Shown here piece after piece: positions 26,673 through 35,046 of a DNA stretch of 64,000 nt. The number at the start of each line of letters is the position of its first letter. The stretch's first letter is position 1. The notes under the pieces were generated by a model. The model was given only the letters and a program-made list of their open reading frames with translations, made no database searches and was not told where the DNA came from. The translations under genes and the position numbers were made by a program. The stretch comes from an uncultured Lactobacillus sp. (lineage in GTDB: Bacteria; Bacillota; Bacilli; Lactobacillales; Lactobacillaceae). The stretch lies in the NCBI GenBank assembly GCA_937874695.1, contig CALNAJ010000029.1, positions 1 to 64,000 on the forward strand, given 5' to 3'.

Positions 26673-29600
26673 TTATTTTCTTTGCCGACGGAAGGGACGC
26701 TTCTTTTCTTGCGCCTCATCCTCGTCGTTTTGCGCCTGCGCCATTTTAGAATATGGGTACGGGTAGGTAATCTTCATGACGGCTGGCATCACAATTGGTA
26801 ACAGGATGACCAACAGGATAATCCCGATGATCACGGCTAACGCAATCTGAATCAGCGTCATGACGCCGGATGGAATCAAGGCGGCGAACGTCCCACTCAG
26901 GATGACTCCAGCGGAGAGGACGACCGTCCCGATAACCGTTGCGGCTCGCAGCATCTTGGTGCTGGTAGCCCCCGGTTCGTGCAGGTACTCACGGTATTTC
27001 CGCATCAGGAAGATCGAGTAATCGACCCCTAAGGAGATCAGCATGACGAACGTGAAGAATGGCGTGTTCCACGTCAGCATGTTTGTTCCCAACACTGGAT
27101 CGACCAACCAGTGAACGATGGTCAAGGCGCCGGAGTAAGCGACAATCAAGATTCCTTCGATCACAATTGGCTGAACCAGCGAACGGGTAACGATCATCAA
27201 GGCGATGAAGAGCCCGGCTAACATGATGATGACCGTCCGCGTAAAGTCACTGGAAGCCATGTTATTGATGTCATTGGTCTGCGACGTGTTCCCACCAAAT
27301 GCCACTTCGGCATTCTTCAGGCTCGTCCCGGCCAAGGCCCCGTTAACGACCTTTTCCAACTTCGGCAGCCGCGCCATGGCAGCTGCAGAACTTGGATCAT
27401 CGTCCAGGACGACCGTGATCTTGGTAATCTTCCGGTCGGGTGACATGTACGTCTTCAGCGCTGGCTTAAACGAACTGCCGTGCAATTGCTTGGTTGGAAT
27501 GTAGAAGGTCGATGAGGCGGCAGACTTCTGCAGGCCCTTCAGGTAGGTATTGGCCGAACCGACCCCGGTGGAAACTTGCGTCAACCCAGTGGATGCAGAG
27601 GTCAAGCCCTTCCGTAAGGCCGTCAATTGCTTACTCATCGCGGCCAATTTCTCAGTCATCGTCTGGTTTCCAGCAGCGACTTGGTTCGCGCCGGAGACCA
27701 GTGCTGGCATCTTGCCATTAATCGTAAACATTGCGCCGGATAGTTGACTCGTCGCGCTGGCTAACTGACTGGACTGTGCACTGGCCGATTGCAAGGCGGT
27801 GGCTGCCCCAGGTAGCACCACATTAGACTTCTGGGCTAACTCAGCAACGGCGCCCTGTAATTGACTCGTGGAACTCTGCAACGATTGCAGTTGGCTAGCA
27901 ACGGTTTGATCGGCAGCACCGATTGACTTCGCATCGCCCCCGATTTGGGTCAGAGACGTGCTCAGTGTGCTCTTTAACGCACTCTGCGCGGCACTTTGCT
28001 TCTGCAAGATACCAGCCAAGACCGTCTTCTGAGCGGCAGACAATGGGACACCTTGCGCACTGAAGGCTGCGGCGACCGTGCTAGCACTCATACTTGGCAA
28101 ATTAGACGTGGCACTCTGTAATTTAGCCAATTGTGAGGCGATGTCTTGCGTGCTGGTCTTGATCGTCGTCAATGACGTCGTGACACCACTGGTACTGGTT
28201 GAACTAGCGGAAACTTGCGAGTTCAATTGCTGAATAGCGGCGTTCAGTTGTGGTAAGGCTGCTTCCAGCTGTGCCAACTGTGCCGCCTGTTTGCCCCCAG
28301 AAGCGGAGGAAACTTGACTGTTCAACGAGTTGACCCCGGTTGAGACTTGAGAAATGGCGCTTTGTAACTGTGTCGTCCCAGTGCTGACTTGCTTAGCTCC
28401 TGTGGCCAATTTGTCAGCGTCCTTAACCGCCCCGTTCACGTTTTGCTTACTCAGTGAGCTGTTGGCGGACTTCAATCCCTTGTTAACCGTGTTGACACCC
28501 TTTTGGGCCTTGGCTAACCCGGTCGTCACTGAACTCATTTGATTGCGAACGTATAGCTTCTTGATGGCCTTCCCACCCGGTTGGGTGACGGAAGCGACCG
28601 TCTTAACGCCGTCGGTCTGTTGAAGCTGCTTGGTCAAGCGATCGACAATCAGTAATGTCTTTTCATTATCCATCTTGTTCTTGCTCTGGATGTAAATCGT
28701 AGTTGGTTCTGCGGTCCCTTCGGAGAAGTGTTTCTGAACGACTTTAAATCCTTGCTTGGCCGGCACGTTATCACCAATTTCCACCAAATTATCGTAGTTC
28801 AACTCTCCATGAGAGGTCAGTGCCAGTGGGATAAATACGATTCCCGTTACAATCAACGTAATCACTGGACGGATCATGGCGTGCTTAGCCATCCCGTGCC
28901 AGAGACGACTGTCCCCTTCACCCTGGAACTTCTTGATTGGCCAAAACATGTGAGGACCACAGATGGCCATGAAGAATGGATTCAGCGTCAGGAGTACGGC
29001 CAGTAAGACCACGACCCCAACGGCGATGCCGACCGCTGAACGGTACAGTGAGAAGTTGGCAAAGCCCAACACACTCATCCCGATTAAGACAGACAGACCG
29101 GAATACAGAACCGTTCGGCCACCGACCCGAGTGGCTTCCCTCGTGGCGGTGTACCTATCCTTGCCGTTGGCCAGCCTTTCACGGAACTCGTTATACAGGA
29201 GGATGTTGTAGTCAGTCCCAATCCCGAATAACACGATGACGATAAAGACTTCCGTAAAGTTAGAGAATGGGAAGTTGAAGCGGTCAACCAGATTAGCCAC
29301 CACAGAAATGGAAGTAATCACGGAGACAGCCACCGTTAGCAGTGAGAACAACGGCGTGATTGGCGACCGGAAAACCAGCCACAGGACTAAGAAGATAAAG
29401 ATGGCGGCAATGATTTCCGTCTTCTGCACCCCAGCCTGCGTGGCATCGGAGAAGTCTTGATTCAAGACATCGGCCCCGGTGACATAAGTCTTCACGCCAC
29501 TTGTCTTCGACAGCTTAGTAATCTGATCACGAATATGGGTGACCGAATGACTGGAAGATTTATGCACGTTCAGTTGTAAGAGTTGCGTGCTCTTATCCTT

Positions 29601-29960
29601 TGAGATCAATTGGGAAGCAGCAGTCGAACTGTCGCTGGCTGCGGTGATCGAACGGATCTCATACTTACTCTTATTGTTCTTGATCCGATTGATGGTCTTG
29701 TCGATCTGGTTGTTTTGCGAGCTGGTCAGCTTCGCATTGCCATTGTTAAAGACCACAACGACCGCAGTGGTGCCTCGTTGTGAACGCCCCCACTGATCTT
29801 GCATTTTTGTTGCTCGCGTACTTTGGTAACTGCTAGGAACAGTGATCTGTCCCTTATCCGCCACCAATTTACTCATGTTTGGAATCGTCACGATGGCTAA
29901 GATCACGATGACCAGCCACCCGATGACGTTCCAGATGTAGTGCTTATTCATCCAGCGCAC
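26673..29960 (-). CDS. MMPL-family (RND-type) exporter, YdgH/YdfJ-like
   Basis: 1095-aa inner membrane protein of the MMPL class, proton-driven exporters of lipids or toxic compounds. Two sets of about six membrane helices flank large outside loops. The GIGTDYNILLYNEFRERL (about 245) and LGVDYSIFLMRKYREYL (about 985) segments are the paired transport-site motifs. The second outside loop (about 455-855) is unusually long and built of Ser/Gln/Thr/Ala heptad-like repeats with probable coiled coils. The GTG start is supported by AGGAGG 7 nt upstream. It follows an Rrf2-type regulator gene, which may control it. The substrate is unknown. Confidence 0.9.
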   Translation of the reverse strand: MRWMNKHYIWNVIGWLVIVILAIVTIPNMSKLVADKGQITVPSSYQSTRATKMQDQWGRSQRGTTAVVVVFNNGNAKLTSSQNNQIDKTINRIKNNKSKYEIRSITAASDSSTAASQLISKDKSTQLLQLNVHKSSSHSVTHIRDQITKLSKTSGVKTYVTGADVLNQDFSDATQAGVQKTEIIAAIFIFLVLWLVFRSPITPLFSLLTVAVSVITSISVVANLVDRFNFPFSNFTEVFIVIVLFGIGTDYNILLYNEFRERLANGKDRYTATREATRVGGRTVLYSGLSVLIGMSVLGFANFSLYRSAVGIAVGVVVLLAVLLTLNPFFMAICGPHMFWPIKKFQGEGDSRLWHGMAKHAMIRPVITLIVTGIVFIPLALTSHGELNYDNLVEIGDNVPAKQGFKVVQKHFSEGTAEPTTIYIQSKNKMDNEKTLLIVDRLTKQLQQTDGVKTVASVTQPGGKAIKKLYVRNQMSSVTTGLAKAQKGVNTVNKGLKSANSSLSKQNVNGAVKDADKLATGAKQVSTGTTQLQSAISQVSTGVNSLNSQVSSASGGKQAAQLAQLEAALPQLNAAIQQLNSQVSASSTSTSGVTTSLTTIKTSTQDIASQLAKLQSATSNLPSMSASTVAAAFSAQGVPLSAAQKTVLAGILQKQSAAQSALKSTLSTSLTQIGGDAKSIGAADQTVASQLQSLQSSTSQLQGAVAELAQKSNVVLPGAATALQSASAQSSQLASATSQLSGAMFTINGKMPALVSGANQVAAGNQTMTEKLAAMSKQLTALRKGLTSASTGLTQVSTGVGSANTYLKGLQKSAASSTFYIPTKQLHGSSFKPALKTYMSPDRKITKITVVLDDDPSSAAAMARLPKLEKVVNGALAGTSLKNAEVAFGGNTSQTNDINNMASSDFTRTVIIMLAGLFIALMIVTRSLVQPIVIEGILIVAYSGALTIVHWLVDPVLGTNMLTWNTPFFTFVMLISLGVDYSIFLMRKYREYLHEPGATSTKMLRAATVIGTVVLSAGVILSGTFAALIPSGVMTLIQIALAVIIGIILLVILLPIVMPAVMKITYPYPYSKMAQAQNDEDEAQEKKRPFRRQRK

Positions 29961-30094
29961 GGTGAAACCTCCTTGACGATTGAAGTATTTTTAAGCGTTG
30001 CGGCCCAAAACGGCCCAACACGATTGCTCAAATTTTATGCTGTTTCCAGTGATGCCATACCACTTGGAAACGGATGGTTCTTCTATTCTGCTGC

Positions 30095-30601
30095 TTAACG
30101 CGTGAGCCACTTGGTCCAATCCAGTTGGAGGGATTGATCCCCAGTGGTCGGTAGGACATCACCGATGGATAGTGTCGCAAGTTGTTGCCGGAACTTCTCC
30201 TCAGCTTGAGCGAACACGGCCAGGACGTTGGCGACCGGCCGGGTATCTTTGAAATCTTCAAGCTGATACGTTTCCATGAAAGCTGACTTCTGATCCAAAC
30301 CGAATACTTTGGAAACTAACCCCGTTCCTTGAACGAACGGCTCGGTTCCTTCGATCGCATTGAAAACATCCAAGAGGGTAATTTTCAATGGATCTTTCAT
30401 CAAAACAATGCCGCCATCACGCCCCGAAACGGTCTTAACAATGTTTGCAACTGCCAATTTTTGGACGATTTTTTTCAAATAACTGGTCGAAATATCTAAC
30501 CGTTCCGCCACAAGACGACTATGTAGAGGTATCTTTCGGTCCTGTATTCCGAGTAAAGCAACAATGCACAAGGCCTGCTCCAAGCTTGGCTTTGCCTTCA
30601 C
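30095..30601 (-). CDS. Rrf2-family transcriptional regulator
   Basis: 168-aa DNA-binding protein with the N-terminal winged helix of the Rrf2 family (SRLVAERLDISTSYLKKIVQ, about residues 28-47, and the GRDGGIVL wing). It has only one Cys (about residue 12), so the three-Cys Fe-S site of IscR/NsrR is absent; signal sensing must differ. GTG start with AAGGAGG 7 nt upstream. It precedes the MMPL exporter by 134 bp on the same strand and probably regulates it. Confidence 0.88.
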   Translation of the reverse strand: MKAKPSLEQALCIVALLGIQDRKIPLHSRLVAERLDISTSYLKKIVQKLAVANIVKTVSGRDGGIVLMKDPLKITLLDVFNAIEGTEPFVQGTGLVSKVFGLDQKSAFMETYQLEDFKDTRPVANVLAVFAQAEEKFRQQLATLSIGDVLPTTGDQSLQLDWTKWLTR

Positions 30602-30648
30602 AAAAACGCCTCCTTTCCCTTATCTCCCTTAGTTTTTAAACGAGATAC

Positions 30649-30677
30649 ATCATATCCCCTTTAGAAGCTTTTTTCAA
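30649..30677 (-). promoter_or_regulatory. Promoter of the Rrf2-type regulator gene
   Basis: Minus strand -35 TTGAAA (30672-30677), 17-bp spacer, -10 TATGAT (30649-30654), about 50 bp upstream of the GTG start. Confidence 0.6.
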
Positions 30678-31050
30678 GACTTTTGACCCAATAAATTAGC
30701 CTCATAATAATAAGTCCCTACTGTAAACTGTTTCAATCGTCTGATGACACTATACTATAAACGACTGCCAATAGAAACTACTTTTATTCGCTAATTTATG
30801 AATGGTGATGAACCACTCGAGTGATGGGGATTAGCTTATCTAAACGATTATTAATTCATTCGGTTTCTCATAGTTTCCAGCTATATTTCAAGATGCTTTC
30901 AAAATACCGTTTTAAAATGTAACGTCTCATTTTTGGACGTCAATTCGCCGATTTTTTAACAAAATCATGAATTTTGCTGATGGAGCTTTCATTGTGCCTC
31001 TCGTGACAAATTTCTCTCAGTCTGCTTTGCAAGCACGTTTCCCACCAATC

Positions 31051-31104
31051 AAAAAAAGCCCCCCAGAGCTTTAGACAATCTGTCCAAAGCCCTGAGGGAC
31101 CCTC
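31051..31104 (-). terminator. Terminator after rpoD
   Basis: Long minus-strand hairpin (CAGGGCTTTGGAC with GTCTAAAGCTCTG, extended by CCC/GGG) followed by GC and seven T. Confidence 0.88.
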
Positions 31105-31120
31105 GTAGTGTTAAGTTAAA

Positions 31121-32245
31121 TTATTCCAAGAAATCCTTCAGTTGCTTGCTCCGTGATGGGTGGCGCAACTTCCGTAAAGCCTTGGCTTCGATCTGACGAA
31201 TCCGTTCACGGGTAACACCGAAGACCTTGCCGACTTCTTCCAAAGTCCGCGTCCGGCCATCGTCTAACCCGAACCGTAACCGCAGCACGTTTTCTTCCCG
31301 GTCAGTCAGGGTGTCCAAGACACTTTCCAACTGTTCCTTCAGAAGTTCGTATGCAGCGTGATCGGCAGGACTTGTGGCGTCTTGGTCTTCGATGAAGTCA
31401 CCCAAGTGAGAGTCATCTTCTTCACCAATAGGCGTTTCCAAGGAAACGGGTTCTTGCGCGATCTTCAAGATCTCACGAACCTTTTCCGTTGGCATGTCCA
31501 TTTCAGCCCCAATTTCTTCTGGCGTTGGTTCCCGCCCTAAGTCTTGGAGTAATTGCCGTTGAATCCGGATCAATTTGTTGATCGTTTCGACCATGTGCAC
31601 AGGAATCCGAATGGTCCGTGCTTGGTCAGCAATTGCCCGTGTAATCGCCTGACGAATCCACCAAGTGGCGTACGTGGAGAACTTGAACCCTTTACGGTAG
31701 TCGAACTTTTCGACGGCCTTCATCAGACCCATGTTCCCTTCTTGAATCAAGTCCAGGAATTGCATCCCCCGACCCACGTAACGCTTAGCGATGGAAACCA
31801 CCAACCGCAAGTTGGCTTCAGCCAGCTCTTGCTTAGCTTCTTCTTCGCCCTTTTCGATCCGCAAGGCTAAGGCAACTTCTTGGTCAGCCGTTAACAGGTT
31901 GACCCGACCGATTTCCTTCAGGTACATCCGGACTGGGTCGTTGATCTTGACCCCGGTCGTGGTGCCGGCATCCTTTAATTCCTTCTTTGAAACGGCCTTT
32001 TGGGCTTTGACGGCCCGTGGGTCTGGCTCACCCTTAGCATCAACCACACTGATCCCAGAATCGGAGATCGTTTCGAGTAATTTGTCCATCTGCTTAGCAT
32101 CCAACGTGTAAGGCGTTGCGACCTTGTCTGCCAGGTCATCGTACGTGATGTGCCCAGCCTTCTTGTTATCTTTAATCAAAGCGCGCACCGTTTTGTTGTA
32201 TGCTTTTTGATCAAACATTGGTTGATCCGTGGTCTTTTTTGCCAT
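31121..32245 (-). CDS. rpoD: RNA polymerase primary sigma factor RpoD (SigA)
   Basis: Housekeeping sigma factor that recognises -35 TTGACA and -10 TATAAT promoters. The 374-aa protein has region 1.1 (about 20-75), region 2 with DLIQEGNMGLMKAVEKFDYR and FSTYATWWIRQAITRA, region 3, and region 4 with the helix-turn-helix LEEVGKVFGVTRERIRQIEA. The ATG at 32245 has an AGGGGG site upstream; longer starts overlap dnaG and lack one. Second gene of the dnaG-rpoD operon. Confidence 0.98.
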   Translation of the reverse strand: MAKKTTDQPMFDQKAYNKTVRALIKDNKKAGHITYDDLADKVATPYTLDAKQMDKLLETISDSGISVVDAKGEPDPRAVKAQKAVSKKELKDAGTTTGVKINDPVRMYLKEIGRVNLLTADQEVALALRIEKGEEEAKQELAEANLRLVVSIAKRYVGRGMQFLDLIQEGNMGLMKAVEKFDYRKGFKFSTYATWWIRQAITRAIADQARTIRIPVHMVETINKLIRIQRQLLQDLGREPTPEEIGAEMDMPTEKVREILKIAQEPVSLETPIGEEDDSHLGDFIEDQDATSPADHAAYELLKEQLESVLDTLTDREENVLRLRFGLDDGRTRTLEEVGKVFGVTRERIRQIEAKALRKLRHPSRSKQLKDFLE

Positions 32246-32261
32246 TAAAATACCCCCTAGA

Positions 32262-34109
32262 TTAAACTTGTTTGTTCGCCTGGCGCTGTCGTTCCAACTG
32301 CACAATCTCAACGACGAGTTGGCGTTGTTGGTCGGCATCGCCTAGTCGCGAAGCTTCCGCCAGCTGATTTTTTTTCTGCCGGAGCTTCGCCTCGACCGGC
32401 GCCTCATCCATAATCACCGCTAAATAATCATCGATCTCCCGCGGGGTTACCGCCGCGGCCATATTAGCTGTTGTCTCGAGATCAATCACAAGCTGTTGCA
32501 GGCGGTCTTCTTGAATGAAGTCCGTGAACTGCGCGGTTTGATACACTTGATGCGTTTGAAAATAGCCCTGGGCCAAGGTATAAATAATTTGATAGTCGTC
32601 GTGCACGAAACTAAAATCGGCAACGCTGGTCACTTTTGCCCAGACGTTCCGGTCGTGCAAACAACGATAGAGCAGGTTGCGTTCTGCCCGTTCCAAGCGA
32701 TTCAGCGGTCGCTGCTGTTGATGCACAGTGACCGGTGGCGCATTGGTCGGTACCGGTGCTGGCGTGGTTGGGCGCTGACGCTCTTGCTGGGCCGCGGTAT
32801 CGCGCTGGACCTGTTTAAGTTGCGCCGCTAACGCCGCCTTATCGATGTGAAACTCACTAGCCAGTTGATTCAGGTACATGTCCAGTTCGACCGGCTCATT
32901 GACCTGGGCCAAGAGTGGCATGACCTGATTCACATACTCTAAACGTTCACTGTCCGTCTCCAACGCCCGGTTTCGCCGCAAGAAACGCATTTGAAACCGC
33001 AACGGTGGTTCCTTTGCAGAGACCAACATTTGGCGGAACGCTTCATCACCGTGGGCCTTACGGTATTCATCGGGATCTTGGCCCTCGGGCAACTGAATCA
33101 CGCTGAGTTGCAGGTGACTGTGCTCGCCCAATAACCGCAATGCCCGGTCGATGGCCCGTTGTCCGGGCTCATCTCCATCGTAACACACGTTGAGCTTGTC
33201 CGTGGTCCGCTCAATGGCGTAGATCTGCTCGGTCGTCAGACTCGTTCCCATAGAGGCAATCCCATTGTTGACGCCCGCTTGAGTCGCCGAGATGACATCC
33301 ATGTAGCCTTCAAACAACGTGACTTCCCCGGCTTGCCGAATCGCTGGTCGCGCCAAATCGAAGTTAAACAACAGCTTACTTTTATTAAATAATGTGGTTT
33401 CAGGGCTGTTTAAATACTTCGGTTGGTCGTCAGCTTTTTTGAGGAGTCGACCGGAAAAGGCCACAACGTGCCCACTCGCATTCCGCAAGGGGAACATGAC
33501 CCGCTCGGTGAAGCGGTCGCGTAACTCACCCTGCGCATTTTCGATGAACAGTCCGGACTGCCGAAGTAACTGGTAGTCGCTCTGTCGCTGATCAAAGAAT
33601 GGTTTGAGTAGGCGTTGGCCCGGTGCAAAACCCAACTGATAAGTTTCAATCGTCTCATCGGTCAGGCCCCGGTCATGCAGATAATCCAGTGCCGGCTGTC
33701 CCATCTCGGTGTTGACCAAGATGTGGTGATACAACTTAGCGGCTTGCTCATGCAAATCGAGCAGTTGTCCCGTCTTGGAATCCACGGCGGGACCCGCGGC
33801 ATCTTGCCGATACTCGCTGTCGAGATCAACGTGACTAAAATCGGCCACCTTGACCACGGCTTCGGGGAAGGTCACGTGCTCCAGCTCCATCAGAAACTTG
33901 AAGACGTTGCCCCCCCGGCCACAGCTAAAACAGTGAAAAATCTGCTTATCTTCCGAAACGGAAAACGAGGGTGTCCGTTCCTCATGGAAGGGACATAAAC
34001 CAAATAAATTCTTACCGGATTTCTTCAGTTGCACGTACTGGCCGACAACGTCCGCAATATTTGTGGCCGTCCGAACCGTCTCAATCACGTCTTCGGGTAT
34101 CTTCGCCAA
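32262..34109 (-). CDS. dnaG: DNA primase DnaG
   Basis: Synthesises RNA primers for replication. The 615-aa protein has the CHC2 zinc finger (Cys about 40, His 43, Cys 61, Cys 64, in LCPFHEERTPSFSV and FHCFSCGRGG), the TOPRIM core with VTLFEGYMD (about residue 263) and CYDGDEPG (about 308), and a C-terminal helicase-interaction domain. The start is TTG with GGGAG 7 nt upstream. It is directly followed by rpoD. Confidence 0.97.
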   Translation of the reverse strand: MAKIPEDVIETVRTATNIADVVGQYVQLKKSGKNLFGLCPFHEERTPSFSVSEDKQIFHCFSCGRGGNVFKFLMELEHVTFPEAVVKVADFSHVDLDSEYRQDAAGPAVDSKTGQLLDLHEQAAKLYHHILVNTEMGQPALDYLHDRGLTDETIETYQLGFAPGQRLLKPFFDQRQSDYQLLRQSGLFIENAQGELRDRFTERVMFPLRNASGHVVAFSGRLLKKADDQPKYLNSPETTLFNKSKLLFNFDLARPAIRQAGEVTLFEGYMDVISATQAGVNNGIASMGTSLTTEQIYAIERTTDKLNVCYDGDEPGQRAIDRALRLLGEHSHLQLSVIQLPEGQDPDEYRKAHGDEAFRQMLVSAKEPPLRFQMRFLRRNRALETDSERLEYVNQVMPLLAQVNEPVELDMYLNQLASEFHIDKAALAAQLKQVQRDTAAQQERQRPTTPAPVPTNAPPVTVHQQQRPLNRLERAERNLLYRCLHDRNVWAKVTSVADFSFVHDDYQIIYTLAQGYFQTHQVYQTAQFTDFIQEDRLQQLVIDLETTANMAAAVTPREIDDYLAVIMDEAPVEAKLRQKKNQLAEASRLGDADQQRQLVVEIVQLERQRQANKQV

Positions 34110-34156
34110 CCAATCACTCCCTTACGTGTTCCCGTTTGCTCACCATAGCCTTGAAA

Positions 34157-34188
34157 AGTCGCACCCCGGAAACCCGAAAAGTGCGACT
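34157..34188 (-). terminator. Hairpin in the dnaG leader (possible attenuator)
   Basis: Arms AGTCGCAC (34181-34188) and GTGCGACT (34157-34164) on the minus strand, then TTTTC. It lies between the predicted promoter at 34225-34252 and dnaG, so it could either end transcripts from upstream or attenuate the dnaG-rpoD transcript. Confidence 0.5.
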
Positions 34189-34224
34189 CTTTAATTAGAA
34201 TTCGTGCGCAAAAATACACTATAT

Positions 34225-34252
34225 ATGATACCACCTATGGGGGCGTTGTCAA
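34225..34252 (-). promoter_or_regulatory. Promoter of dnaG-rpoD
   Basis: Minus strand consensus -35 TTGACA (34247-34252), 16-bp spacer, -10 TATCAT (34225-34230) preceded by TGG (extended -10). It lies about 115 bp upstream of the dnaG start. Confidence 0.7.
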
Positions 34253-34377
34253 CTTTTATAGCTCACTCGGACCTTTTAAAAACCTTATTTCCAATTTACA
34301 CCTTCCCCGCTCAGGTTAAAAGTTAAACGACTTACTAACCTCATTGGAAGGCTAAAAATTTCTAGTCTTTCGGCGAA

Positions 34378-34884
34378 TCACCCTGTTCTGGCACCCAGTA
34401 GCTGACCGACAATGCCTAAACCTACCAGAATCCGTCCCTGGTTAATCAACAACCGTTGAACGAGTGGAGAGTTGCCCCTAAGCCAACTAATGTGAAAAAC
34501 ATGAACCTCCTGCGGTGGCACATACGCCAACATTAGGCCCGCCACGGTGCAAATCAGACCGGCTCGCCCCGACGGACTGGCCAATGCAGCAGCGTCTAGT
34601 GCTTGTGGCAATAGTAGTAAAATGCCTGCGTAGATGGTAAAGACGGCATTCAGATCTAGTAATAAGTTATCCCGTCTGTCCCAAGCCGTCTGATTGAGAA
34701 CCAGTGACAGTAATACCAGACCCAACGCCAGCAGCGCAAAGACAATCAACACCTGTAGCGACCGATTCGGTTGGATCGACCGCCAGCTAACATTTAGTAC
34801 TTGCAGAATCCAGGCTAGACAGACCAATAACCGGCCCAGATTGGCATAAACGACTAGCTTTCATTGCGAGTAATTAGGTAGCAT
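34378..34884 (-). pseudogene. Small membrane protein gene with an in-frame TGA
   Basis: The coding frame contains about four hydrophobic helices, for example VLIVFALLALGLVLLSLVL. It is open from an ATG at 34884 that has a very strong GGGGGGAGGG site before it. However, codon 8 is TGA (34861-34863), giving MLPNYSQ, stop, KLVVYANLGR and so on. After the stop only a TTG at 34827 without a clear ribosome site could start translation, leaving 149 aa. It looks like a recently broken gene (a TGG to TGA change would suffice) or a sequencing error. I recognise no family. It lies between glyS and dnaG. Confidence 0.6.
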
Positions 34885-35046
34885 CGACCCTCCCCCCCTT
34901 TCTCAACGACTGTACCCCCTGTATAATCGCACATTTCTCAAGTTCTAGCGACTAGAATACCCCCGTTTGTTCATGAATGATTGGACAAGAAAAAGCCAGC
35001 TCCAAATAATCGGAGCTGGCCTCAAAATCACTTCATTTATAAACGG

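Larger units (their letters stand above)
30602..31120. other. Intergenic region between rpoD and the Rrf2 gene
   Basis: AT-rich, no gene seen. It contains the rpoD terminator (31051-31104) and the promoter of the Rrf2-type gene (30649-30677). Confidence 0.7.

Noticed and set aside
27494..28560. Internal repeat-like Ser/Gln/Thr sequence in the MMPL gene as a possible DNA repeat
   Set aside because: The repetition is at the level of heptad-like protein pattern; the DNA itself is not a clean tandem repeat.
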